Shown here in pieces: positions 29,127 to 36,899 of a stretch of DNA of 64,000 nt. The DNA comes from Actinomycetes bacterium (GTDB lineage: Bacteria > Actinomycetota > Actinomycetes > Mycobacteriales > Mycobacteriaceae), in the NCBI GenBank assembly GCA_023461275.1, contig JAEYMI010000040.1:1-64000 (forward strand). Direction: 5' to 3'. Under the pieces are notes generated by a model. That model had not been told where the DNA came from. It did not search any database and saw only the letters and a list, made by a program, of their open reading frames with translations. Numbering within the stretch: position 1 is the first letter of the stretch; each line of letters begins with the position of its first letter. The position numbers and the translations under genes are program-made.

Positions 29127-30404
29127 TCAGGCGCTCTTGTCGCGCCGCTCGTCGCGCGCGGCCTTACGCGGCACGATGGTCGGAAGTACGTTGTCGCGCA
29201 CCGTTTCTCCGGTGACCACAACCTTTTCGACGTCGTCTCGGCTGGGGATGTCGTACATGACCGGAAGCAGCACTTCCTCCATGATCGCGCGCAGGCCACG
29301 GGCGCCGGTTCCCCGGTGGATGGCCTGATCGGCGACGGCCTCGAGCGCGTCCTTGCTGAACTCCAGTTCGACGTTGTCCATCTCGAACAGCTTGGTGTAC
29401 TGCTTCACCAGCGCGTTCTTCGGCTCGGACAAGATGCTGACCAGCGATTCCTTGTCCAGGTTGGTCACCGAGGCGATCACCGGCAGACGGCCGATGAACT
29501 CGGGAATCAGGCCGAACTTGATCAGATCCTCGGGCATCACCTCGGCGAAGTGATCGGAGGTGTCGACCTCGTCCTTGCTGGACACCTCGTTACCGAAACC
29601 GATGCCGCGCTTGCCGATTCGGTCGGAGACGATCTTCTCCAGACCGGCGAAGGCGCCGGCGACGATGAACAGCACATTGGTGGTGTCGATCTGGATGAAT
29701 TCCTGATGGGGATGCTTGCGGCCGCCCTGCGGGGGCACCGACGCCTGCGTCCCTTCGAGAATCTTCAGCAACGCCTGCTGCACGCCCTCGCCGGAGACGT
29801 CGCGGGTGATCGACGGGTTCTCGCTCTTGCGGGCGATCTTGTCGACCTCGTCGATGTAGATGATGCCCTGCTCGGCGCGTTTGACGTCGTAGTCGGCGGC
29901 CTGGATCAGTTTGAGGAGGATGTTCTCGACATCCTCGCCGACGTAGCCGGCCTCGGTCAGTGCGGTGGCGTCGGCGATGGCGAACGGAACGTTCAGCATC
30001 TTCGCCAGGGTCTGGGCCAGGTAGGTCTTACCGCAGCCGGTCGGACCGAGCATCAGGATGTTGGACTTGGCGAGTTCGACGGTCTCGCCGCGCGAATCCT
30101 TCTTCTCGCCCGCCTGAATTCGCTTGTAATGGTTGTAGACCGCCACCGCCAGCGTCCGCTTCGCGGTGTCCTGCCCGATCACATAGTTCTCGAGGAAATC
30201 GCGGATCTCGGCCGGCTTGGGGAGCTCATCGAGTTTCACGTCGCCGTTCTCGGCGAGTTCCTCTTCGATGATCTCGTTGCACAGGTCGATGCACTCATCG
30301 CAGATGTACACGCCTGGTCCGGCGATCAGCTTCTTGACCTGCTTCTGACTCTTTCCGCAGAAAGAGCATTTGAGCAGATCGCCACCGTCTCCGATTCGCG
30401 CCAT
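29127..30404 (-). CDS. clpX: ATP-dependent Clp protease ATP-binding subunit ClpX
   Basis: AAA+ unfoldase that recognises substrates and feeds them to ClpP. The 425-aa protein has the zinc-binding dimer domain (Cys13, Cys16, Cys35, Cys38), Walker A GPTGCGKT (120-127), Walker B IIYIDEVDKI, and the pore loop GYVGED. Length and sequence are entirely typical. AGGA lies just before the ATG. It is downstream of clpP1P2 by 239 bases, enough for its own promoter, and convergent with the second glycerol kinase. Confidence 0.98.
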   Translation of the reverse strand: MARIGDGGDLLKCSFCGKSQKQVKKLIAGPGVYICDECIDLCNEIIEEELAENGDVKLDELPKPAEIRDFLENYVIGQDTAKRTLAVAVYNHYKRIQAGEKKDSRGETVELAKSNILMLGPTGCGKTYLAQTLAKMLNVPFAIADATALTEAGYVGEDVENILLKLIQAADYDVKRAEQGIIYIDEVDKIARKSENPSITRDVSGEGVQQALLKILEGTQASVPPQGGRKHPHQEFIQIDTTNVLFIVAGAFAGLEKIVSDRIGKRGIGFGNEVSSKDEVDTSDHFAEVMPEDLIKFGLIPEFIGRLPVIASVTNLDKESLVSILSEPKNALVKQYTKLFEMDNVELEFSKDALEAVADQAIHRGTGARGLRAIMEEVLLPVMYDIPSRDDVEKVVVTGETVRDNVLPTIVPRKAARDERRDKSA

Positions 30405-30643
30405 CTCGTCCTGTACCTACTTCCTTATGCCGGGCACAGGCCACTGACCGACCAGCAATTGCCCTTTACCTGACGGTACTCGTGCCCCGCCTGAACTTCG
30501 ACCGATAAGCGTAAATGTCGTTCACACGCTGTTCCGAGGGGAACCTGGGTATCCAGCATGGACCCTGCAAACCTCCCGACGACGCAACGACACTCGCGTC
30601 TTTCCCATCCCGTTCTACCCGAGATCGGTAAGCAATCGAGCGG

Positions 30644-31336
30644 TTACGACTTCTTCATCGACTTCTTGCGATATTCGAAGACCTCGTCGACGATGCCGTA
30701 CTCCTTGGCCGCCTCGGCGGTGAGGATGTTGTCCCGGTCGGTGTCCTTGCGGATCTTCTCCGGGTCCTGTCCGGTGTGCTGGGAAAGGATTTCGTCGAGG
30801 CGATGACGAATCCGCTCGATCTCGGCGGCCTGGATCTCCAGATCCGACACCTGACCCTGGTATGCACCGCCGGTGCGCGGCTGGTGAATCAGGATCGTCG
30901 CGTTCGGCAGCGCCGCACGCTTACCCGGCGTACCGCCGGCCAGCAGGATCGCCGCCGCCGACGCCGCCTCGCCAAGGCAGACGGTGACGATGTCGCAGTG
31001 GACGTACTGCATCGTGTCGTAGATGGCCAGCATGTCCGGCACGCTGCCACCGGGCGAGTTGATGTACATGGTGATGTCGCGGTCGGGATCCTGCGACTCC
31101 AGCACCAGCAGCTGCGCCATGACGTCGTTGGCGACGGTCTGATCGATCGGCGTGCCGACGAAGACGATGCGCTCTTCGAACAACTTGGCGTACGGGTCGT
31201 ACTGACGCTGACCGTTCGGCGTGTGCTCGATGAACTGGGGAAGGATGTAGCGGGCCTCGATGGCCTTGATGGCCAGGGCCGAGGCGGGGATGCCCGCGGC
31301 CACGTCGGCCGGCAGCGAATCCAGGGAGTGGGTCAT
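30644..31336 (-). CDS. clpP2: ATP-dependent Clp protease proteolytic subunit ClpP2
   Basis: Serine peptidase subunit of the mixed ClpP1P2 tetradecamer. The 230-aa product has ARYILPQFIEH, YINSPGGS, catalytic Ser126 in GEAASAAAILL, and His151 in ILIHQPR. The ATG at 31336 is chosen for GGAG 7 nt upstream; a GTG at 31390 overlapping the clpP1 stop would add 18 residues, and the frame runs far into clpP1. Ordering clpP1-clpP2 matches mycobacteria, where both subunits are needed for activity. Confidence 0.96.
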   Translation of the reverse strand: MTHSLDSLPADVAAGIPASALAIKAIEARYILPQFIEHTPNGQRQYDPYAKLFEERIVFVGTPIDQTVANDVMAQLLVLESQDPDRDITMYINSPGGSVPDMLAIYDTMQYVHCDIVTVCLGEAASAAAILLAGGTPGKRAALPNATILIHQPRTGGAYQGQVSDLEIQAAEIERIRHRLDEILSQHTGQDPEKIRKDTDRDNILTAEAAKEYGIVDEVFEYRKKSMKKS

Positions 31337-31386
31337 GGTCTGCTCCGTTGCGGTTGGGATGGCGAGGGACGGGATCTCGGCGTCGG

Positions 31387-31995
31387 TCACGACGACAGCG
31401 ACACGGGACGGGTGATCACGTGATCGACCAGCCCGTACTCCTTGGCTTCTGCCGCGGTGAACCACTTGTCGCGGTCCGCGTCGGCCTCGATCTTCTCCAG
31501 CGGCTGCCCACTGAACTCGGCGTTGAGACGGTTCATCTCGCGCTTGGTCGCGGCGAACTGCTCGGCCTGGATGGCGATGTCGGCGGCGGTACCACCGATG
31601 CCGGCCGACGGCTGGTGCATCATGATCCGCGCGTGCGGCAGCGCGTGCCGCTTGCCCTTGGTGCCCGCGGCGAGCAGGAACTGGCCCATCGAGGCCGCCA
31701 TACCCATCGCGTAGGTTGCGACGTCGCATTCGGCGAGCTGCATGGTGTCGAAGATGGCCATGCCCGCGGTGACCGACCCGCCGGGCGAGTTGATGTAGAG
31801 GTTGATGTCCTTGGTCGGATCCTCGGCCGTCAGCAGCAGGATCTGAGCGCACAGACGGTTGGCGATGTCGTCGTCGACCTGGGTGCCCAGGAAGATGATG
31901 CGCTCGCGCAGAAGACGCTCGAACACCGAGTCGGTCAGGTTCAGCCCGGCCACACCCGAACTCATGGTGGGTGTGTGGATCGTCGGCTTACTCAC
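31387..31995 (-). CDS. clpP1: ATP-dependent Clp protease proteolytic subunit ClpP1
   Basis: Partner of ClpP2 in the ClpP1P2 peptidase. The 202-aa product has LLRERIIFLG, YINSPGGSVTAGMA, catalytic Ser102 in MGMAASMGQF, and His127 in IMMHQPS. The start is the GTG at 31995, with AGGA 5 nt upstream; an ATG ten codons later would remove a short N-terminal pro-sequence of the kind ClpP proteins cleave. The frame upstream holds unrelated sequence and a 20-bp repeat. Confidence 0.95.
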   Translation of the reverse strand: MSKPTIHTPTMSSGVAGLNLTDSVFERLLRERIIFLGTQVDDDIANRLCAQILLLTAEDPTKDINLYINSPGGSVTAGMAIFDTMQLAECDVATYAMGMAASMGQFLLAAGTKGKRHALPHARIMMHQPSAGIGGTAADIAIQAEQFAATKREMNRLNAEFSGQPLEKIEADADRDKWFTAAEAKEYGLVDHVITRPVSLSS

Positions 31996-32120
31996 GGTTC
32001 CTACCTTTGCCTGTCTGGGTTGTGTACCTGTCGGAATGCGGGGCCATCGGGTGATGTCGCGATGCGTGCTCTCACCGACCCTAACCAATCGGGACCGACC
32101 GGCAGTCCCGATGACACTCC

Positions 32121-32177
32121 GCTTCGCTGAGAGCAGAACAGCTTCGCGGAGAGCAGATTCGCGGAGAGCAGAACAGC
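32121..32177. repeat. Three tandem ~20-bp repeats upstream of clpP1
   Basis: Copies of GCTTCGCGGAGAGCAGAACA occur at 32121-32140 (one mismatch), 32141-32157 (shortened by 3) and about 32158-32177. They lie between tig and the clpP1 start, 126-182 bases from the clpP1 GTG. The unit contains TTCGCGGAGAGC, loosely dyad. It could be a regulator landing site or a small local duplication. I do not see a clean ClgR box. Confidence 0.6.
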
Positions 32178-32204
32178 CGGACCGGGGAGATCCCCGGCTC
32201 CGGC
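32176..32204 (-). terminator. Possible terminator after tig
   Basis: On the minus strand, a GC-rich stem-loop of about 12 bp with one bulge and an ATCT loop, followed by TGTTCTGCTC. It begins 30 bases after the tig stop. There is no true T tract, so termination may be partial and read-through into clpP1P2 is possible. Confidence 0.4.
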
Positions 32205-32233
32205 TGCCATGCTCACGAATTCGATTGTGGTGA

Positions 32234-33601
32234 CTACTTCTCCGACGCCGAGTCGGCGTCGTCGGTTCCCTCGGACTCGTCGGTCGGACCGAAGAGTTCG
32301 GAGGTGTCCACGGCGTTGCCGTCGGTGTCGGTGACGGTGAATCGACCGATGACCGACGCCAGCGCCTTGTTGCGGCGGACATCGGCGTACACCGCGCCGA
32401 CCTGTCCCGCGCTCTGCAGCTGCTGGATGAATTCCTGCGGTGCCATTCCGTACCGCTGCGCCTGGAAGATGATCTGCTGGGTCAGCTCGTCCTGGCCGAC
32501 CTCGGTCTCCTCGGCGTCGGCGATGGCGTCGAGCAGCAGCTGGGTCTTCACCGACTTCTCGGCCGACTCGCGGGCCTCGGCGTCCCACTCCTCACGGGTG
32601 GTGCCCTGCGCTTCGAGGAACTTCGCGAGCTGATCGTCGTCGTGGTTGAGGGCGTGGATGATCTGGTGCTGCTGGCCTTCGATCTCGCCGTCGACGACGT
32701 TCTCGGGCAACGGGACCTCGACGGTCTCGAGGAGCTTGTCGAGTACCGCGGCGCCGATCGCGTTGGCCTGCTCGGCCTTCTTGGACTGGGCAACCCGCTC
32801 GCGGAGGCTTTCCTTGAGCTCATCGACGGTGTCGAACTCGCTGGCCATCTGCGCGAATTCGTCGTCGACCTCGGGCAGTTCACGCTCCTTGACCGAGTTC
32901 ACCGTGACGGTCACGTCGGCATCGGCACCGGCATGCTCACCGGCGACCAGCTTGGTGGTGAAGACCTTGGATTCGCCGGCCTTCAGGCCGACGAGCGCTT
33001 CGTCGAGTCCGTCGATCAGCTGACCCGAGCCCACCTCGTGAGACAGTCCCTCGGTCGACGCCTCGTCGACGGCCTCGCCGTCGACGCTGGCCGCGAGATC
33101 GATCGAGACGTGATCGCCGTCCTGGGCACCGCGCTCGACACCCTTGAGCGTGCCGAAGCGCGCCCGCAGCCCTTCGAGCTGCTCCTCGACGGCCTCGTCG
33201 TCGATGACGGCCGGGTCGACCTGCACGGCCAACGTCGAGTAGTCGGGCAGCTCGATCTCGGGCCGCACGTCGACCTCGGCGGTGAAGGTGATGGTCTCGC
33301 CGTACTTGAGCTCGGCGACGTCGATGTCGGGCTGGCCGATCGCCTTGGTCTCGGTCTCGGCCACCGCCTCGGAGTACTTGCCCGGCAGTGCGTCGTTGAC
33401 GACCTGGGCGAGGATCGAATCACGACCCACGCGCGCCTCGATCAACTTGGCCGGGGCCTTACCCGGACGGAAGCCCGGGATGCGTACCTGCTGTGCCAGG
33501 GTGCGGTAGGTCCGGTCGAATTCTGCCGAGAGTTCCTCGAACGGGACCTCGACATTGAGCTTCACCCGGGTGGGGCTCAGCTGCTCGACGGTGCTCTTCA
33601 C
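32234..33601 (-). CDS. tig: Trigger factor
   Basis: Ribosome-bound chaperone with peptidyl-prolyl isomerase activity. The 455-aa product starts MKSTVEQLSPTRVKLNVEVP and has the ribosome-docking signature GFRPGKAP in RIPGFRPGKAPAKL. The FKBP-type domain spans about 160-245, and the C-terminal chaperone arms follow. The tail is acidic. The start is GTG at 33601 with AGGAG upstream; the frame extends 20 codons more without family sequence. The position before clpP1P2 is widely conserved. Confidence 0.97.
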   Translation of the reverse strand: MKSTVEQLSPTRVKLNVEVPFEELSAEFDRTYRTLAQQVRIPGFRPGKAPAKLIEARVGRDSILAQVVNDALPGKYSEAVAETETKAIGQPDIDVAELKYGETITFTAEVDVRPEIELPDYSTLAVQVDPAVIDDEAVEEQLEGLRARFGTLKGVERGAQDGDHVSIDLAASVDGEAVDEASTEGLSHEVGSGQLIDGLDEALVGLKAGESKVFTTKLVAGEHAGADADVTVTVNSVKERELPEVDDEFAQMASEFDTVDELKESLRERVAQSKKAEQANAIGAAVLDKLLETVEVPLPENVVDGEIEGQQHQIIHALNHDDDQLAKFLEAQGTTREEWDAEARESAEKSVKTQLLLDAIADAEETEVGQDELTQQIIFQAQRYGMAPQEFIQQLQSAGQVGAVYADVRRNKALASVIGRFTVTDTDGNAVDTSELFGPTDESEGTDDADSASEK

Positions 33602-33694
33602 GCGCGCTCCTCTATATCTCTCACGTCGGGGGTGTGTCGCTCTCACGACACCGGCTTTCACGACACCGGGCTCTCGCCCTGTTCAACATCTGAG

Positions 33695-33768
33695 TCGGGA
33701 TGACAGGATTTGAACCTGCGACCCTCCGCTCCCAAAGCGGATGCGCTACCAAGCTGCGCCACATCCCG
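33695..33768 (-). tRNA. tRNA-Pro (TGG anticodon)
   Basis: A 74-nt cloverleaf on the minus strand. Acceptor CGGGATG pairs with CATCCCG, the D-arm contains GCGCAGCTTGGTAGCGC, the anticodon loop reads TTTGGGA (TGG), and the T-arm has GGTTCAAATCC. The discriminator is A. No full 3' CCA is encoded. Confidence 0.97.
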
Positions 33769-33997
33769 GTCCGCCCGCATCGGCCGATATCGCTGCCGAG
33801 CAGGACCAACAGCACATAGTACGTGGGCGATTCACCGGCCCGGACAATGGGTACCGACAGACAAACACCCGGGTACCGACAGCCAAGTCGGGCGCCGGCA
33901 CCGAGCGGCCACACCGTCGACGTCGGACTATCCGACCCACCGACGGGCGATTTCGAAAACCCCGCACACAGCATGTACAGTCTCAACCTGCAAGCAC

Positions 33998-34071
33998 GCG
34001 GGTGTAGCTCAATGGTAGAGCCCTAGTCTTCCAAACTAGCTACGCGGGTTCGATTCCCGTCACCCGCTCCA
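33998..34071 (+). tRNA. tRNA-Gly (TCC anticodon)
   Basis: Acceptor GCGGGTG pairs with CACCCGC, the D-arm holds AGCTCAATGGTAGAGC, the anticodon stem-loop is CTAGT-CTTCCAA-ACTAG (TCC), and the T-arm has GGTTCGATTCC. The 3' CCA (34069-34071) is encoded. TACAGT at 33976-33981 is a possible -10 box. It is divergent from tRNA-Pro. Confidence 0.97.
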
Positions 34072-34140
34072 CGATCGATGCGGCGCCGACCCCCTGCGGC
34101 ACCGCGATCGACAGGCCTGTGATCTGCGCCACAGTCGGCG

Positions 34141-34146
34141 TAGGCT
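34141..34146 (+). promoter_or_regulatory. Leaderless-type -10 element of the small zinc-ribbon gene
   Basis: TAGGCT with 6 nt between it and the ATG at 34153. The same hexamer precedes pepN at nearly the same distance. Confidence 0.45.
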
Positions 34147-34152
34147 GGGGTC

Positions 34153-34338
34153 ATGTCGTCGAGTCACACCAAAAGCCAGCGCAAGTGCCCGAGCTGTGGC
34201 GCCAACCTTCACGTTCGCAAGGACGTGGCCTATAGCGACAGCGGACCCGGCCGCATTGACGTCATGCTCGTCTGCCGAACCGAGAGCTGCGGCGAACCGG
34301 TTCGCCACCTGCACACCGAGCACGTCCAACCCGCCTGA
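34153..34338 (+). CDS. Small zinc-ribbon-like protein
   Basis: A 61-aa protein with two cysteine pairs, C12-P-S-C15 and C41-x4-C46, plus His-rich C-terminal HLHTEH, suggesting a small zinc ribbon. I do not recognise a named family. The coding frame has normal GC-rich third positions, and TAGGCT 6 nt upstream supports the ATG. It is short, basic at the N terminus and could bind nucleic acid or protein. It lies between tRNA-Gly and the L,D-transpeptidase with no shared operon signal. Confidence 0.65.
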   Translation: MSSSHTKSQRKCPSCGANLHVRKDVAYSDSGPGRIDVMLVCRTESCGEPVRHLHTEHVQPA

Positions 34339-34353
34339 GATCCAACGGTGAAG

Positions 34354-34369
34354 TGTGATGCCAATCACA
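34354..34369. promoter_or_regulatory. CRP/GlxR-type operator upstream of the L,D-transpeptidase
   Basis: TGTGATGCCAATCACA matches TGTGA-N6-TCACA exactly. It lies 16 bases after the small zinc-ribbon gene and 180 before the transpeptidase GTG, in the only gap that could serve that gene. Crp control of cell-wall enzymes is known in M. tuberculosis (rpfA), so the link is plausible but unproven. Confidence 0.6.
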
Positions 34370-34451
34370 CATGCTCCTCTTGGCACCCGCTACCTGAGCC
34401 TTTACCGAACCGAGCTGCGCTGTGACGCATGCGATCCCACGCATACCGGCT

Positions 34452-34472
34452 TTGCCTTTGGCCCAAAGGCAA
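34452..34472 (+). other. Hairpin in the L,D-transpeptidase leader
   Basis: TTGCCTTTG-GCC-CAAAGGCAA forms a perfect 9-bp stem with a 3-nt loop. It sits between the CRP-type site and the gene. There is no T tract after it, so it is not a clear terminator; a leader structure or protein site is possible. I could not match the region to the c-di-AMP (ydaO) riboswitch that precedes some cell-wall genes. Confidence 0.4.
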
Positions 34473-34548
34473 CGGTTGTGTAACGATGGATTCGCGACCG
34501 GGGGGACGCGCCAGTACGACGATCCCAAACTGCAAAGGTTCGAACTCA

Positions 34549-35250
34549 GTGTTGATCACCAAGCCATTCCGACGCGGCCGCACACGCCGTTTGGCGGCAG
34601 CCGCCATCGGGGCGACCGCACTCTTCGTCGCGACCCCCGTTCTTGCCTCCGCCACGCCTGTCACGGTGATCCCCGGGCTTCCCCCGGTCGAGGTTCCGCA
34701 GATTCCCGGGCTGCCCGCGCCACAACCGGCGCCCAAGCCCGCGCCGCCGGTTCCGACCCCGAAGCCGTCCGAACCGACGACCACGACTCCGGAGAAGCCG
34801 GCCGATCCGGTCGCCCCGAACGTGAAGACGTCCACCGGCTGGATCGCATTGGCCGACGACGCCAGCCACAAGATCAGCTGGTGGAAAGACGGCAAGTTCC
34901 TCAAGTCGATGCCGATCTCGATGGGCTCCAACGCGCATCCGACTCCCAACGGCGTCTACCACCTCAAGGAGCGCTACCGCGACATGTACATGGACTCGTC
35001 CACGTACGGCGTCCCGGTCGACTCCGCTGAGGGTTACCGCACCTACGTCGAGTACGCGACCCGCATGTCGTGGGACGGCATCTTCATCCACGCCGCGCCG
35101 TGGTCGGTGGCCCAGCAGGGCAACTCGAATGTCAGCCACGGCTGCATCAACGTCAGCACCGAGAACGGCAAGTGGGTGTTCAACACCATCCCCAAGGACA
35201 CTCCGATCGTCGTCCGGGGCACCGTCGGCGGGAAGTACACCGGTAACTGA
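34549..35250 (+). CDS. Secreted L,D-transpeptidase (YkuD family)
   Basis: Predicted 233-aa exported enzyme that forms 3-3 cross-links in peptidoglycan or attaches proteins to it. A basic N terminus (TKPFRRGRTRR) and hydrophobic core precede an ASA|TP cleavage site near 35. A Pro-rich linker (about 43-92) leads to the YkuD domain, with His181 and the catalytic motif SHGCIN (196-201, Cys199). Unlike the mycobacterial Ldt enzymes with Ig-like domains, it has only a linker before the catalytic domain. I chose the GTG at 34549 as it gives a normal signal peptide; ATG 34486 would add 21 residues. Confidence 0.9.
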   Translation: MLITKPFRRGRTRRLAAAAIGATALFVATPVLASATPVTVIPGLPPVEVPQIPGLPAPQPAPKPAPPVPTPKPSEPTTTTPEKPADPVAPNVKTSTGWIALADDASHKISWWKDGKFLKSMPISMGSNAHPTPNGVYHLKERYRDMYMDSSTYGVPVDSAEGYRTYVEYATRMSWDGIFIHAAPWSVAQQGNSNVSHGCINVSTENGKWVFNTIPKDTPIVVRGTVGGKYTGN

Positions 35251-35272
35251 TCCGGTTCTCGCTCAACGCAAT

Positions 35273-35317
35273 CCAACACTGCAGGCCCCGTCGATTCGAC
35301 GGGGCCTGCAGTGTTGG
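35273..35317. terminator. Bidirectional terminator between ldt and sthA
   Basis: A 45-bp perfect inverted repeat with a single central base (35295), that is 22 complementary bases on each side. It lies 22 bases after the transpeptidase stop and 29 bases from the sthA stop, ideally placed to end both convergent transcripts. Confidence 0.88.
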
Positions 35318-35346
35318 AACAGGTGTGCGGTTGGTGACGGGTCCGA

Positions 35347-36795
35347 TCAGCTCGCCACAGAGCCGGCGTCGAGGTCGAGGACATTGCCCTCGGCCCGGAC
35401 CCGCGCGATGGCCCGCATCTTGTTCGACGCGTCGAGCGCGGCGACCTTGTAGCCCTCGGCCAGGGTCGGATAGTTGAACACCGCGTCGACCAGATAGTCG
35501 ATGGTTCCGCCCAGCCCCATCACCGTCTGCCCGATGTGGACGAGTTCAGAGGCGTTGGTGCCGAAAGCGTGCACGCCAAGCAGGGTTCGCTTGTCGGCGT
35601 GCACCAGCAGTTTGAGCATCCCGAACGAGTCACCCATGATGGCGCCGCGCGCCAACTCGCGGTAGCGGGCCACCCCCACCTCGAACGGAATGTTGTCGGC
35701 GGTCAATTGATCCTCGGTGCGTCCCACGTAGCTGATCTCGGGGATCGCGTAGATCCCGATCGGCTGCATGTCCGGATCGGCTTCGCCGACCGGCTCGCCG
35801 AATGCGTGATACGACGCGCGTCGTCCCTGCTCCATCGAGGTGGCGGCCAACGCCGGGAAACCGATGACATCGCCCACCGCGTAGATGTGGTCGACCTCGG
35901 TGCGGAAGTTCTCGTCCACCGACAGACGGCCGCGCTTGTCGGCCGTCAAGCCCGCCGCGTCGACCTTGAGTTCGTCGGAAACACCTTGGCGCCCGGCGGA
36001 ATACAACACCGTGTCGGCGGGGATCTTCTTACCGGAGGCAAGGATGGTGAGGGTGCCCGAGGGATGCGATTCCACGGTCTCCACCTGCTCGCCGAAGCGG
36101 AAGGTCACGCCGCGTTCGCGCAATTGATACTGCAGCGCTTCCACGATCTCCCGGTCGCAGAAGTCGAGCATGGCCGGGCGTTGCTCGATCACCGTCACCT
36201 TGCTGCCGAGTGCGGCGAACATCGATGCGTACTCGATGCCGATGACACCGGCACCGACCACCACCATCGAGGTGGGCACCCGGTCGAGGTTGAGAATCTG
36301 ATCTGAGTCGACGATCGTCTCCCCGTCGAAGGCCACTGTCGACGGACGAGCGGGTCGGGTACCGACCGCGATCACGAACTTGTCGGCCGAGACGTGCTTG
36401 AGATCGCCGGTGGCGTCCTCAATTGCGACCTCGTTCGGGCTGGTGAAGTACGCGCTGCCGATGAGCATCGCAACGCCGTTGCGCGCCAACTGGTTCTGGA
36501 TGACGTCGATCTCTTTGCCGACCACATGCATCGTCCGGGCCGACAGATCGGTGACGGTGATATCGGTCTTGAGTCGATATGACTCGCCATAGAGCTCGCG
36601 CTGGTTGAGGCCGCTCAGGTACAGAACCGCCTCGCGCAGGGTTTTCGACGGGATGGTGCCGGTGTTGATGCAGACACCGCCCACCATGTTTCGCCGTTCG
36701 ACGATGGCGGCCCGCTTGCCCAGCTTGGCCGCGGCGATCGCCGCCTTCTGCCCGGCCGGTCCGGAACCGATGACGACGATGTCGTAATGATCCAC
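35347..36795 (-). CDS. sthA: Soluble pyridine nucleotide transhydrogenase
   Basis: FAD enzyme exchanging hydride between NADPH and NAD. The 482-aa protein has VVIGSGPAGQKAAI (7-20), GGVCINTGTIPSKT (39-52), the NAD motif VVVGAGVIGIEYASMF, and YAVGDVIGFPALA. Only Cys42 is present where lipoamide dehydrogenases have a CxxxxC disulfide; position 47 is Thr. This replacement is the normal SthA trait, so it is not a defect. The GTG start has GGAGG about 7 nt upstream. Confidence 0.93.
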   Translation of the reverse strand: MDHYDIVVIGSGPAGQKAAIAAAKLGKRAAIVERRNMVGGVCINTGTIPSKTLREAVLYLSGLNQRELYGESYRLKTDITVTDLSARTMHVVGKEIDVIQNQLARNGVAMLIGSAYFTSPNEVAIEDATGDLKHVSADKFVIAVGTRPARPSTVAFDGETIVDSDQILNLDRVPTSMVVVGAGVIGIEYASMFAALGSKVTVIEQRPAMLDFCDREIVEALQYQLRERGVTFRFGEQVETVESHPSGTLTILASGKKIPADTVLYSAGRQGVSDELKVDAAGLTADKRGRLSVDENFRTEVDHIYAVGDVIGFPALAATSMEQGRRASYHAFGEPVGEADPDMQPIGIYAIPEISYVGRTEDQLTADNIPFEVGVARYRELARGAIMGDSFGMLKLLVHADKRTLLGVHAFGTNASELVHIGQTVMGLGGTIDYLVDAVFNYPTLAEGYKVAALDASNKMRAIARVRAEGNVLDLDAGSVAS

Positions 36796-36899
36796 CGTGG
36801 ATCCTCCACTCGGATGGTCGTGAGGTCAGAGATAACTGTGTGATTCTCCCCCACCCAGGGCCGATGCACGACTCGAGCGGCGAGGAGTCCGCTGGATCG

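Noticed and set aside
35347..36795. sthA as a broken dihydrolipoamide dehydrogenase because the second redox Cys is missing
   Set aside because: Loss of that Cys is the normal feature of SthA; the gene is intact.
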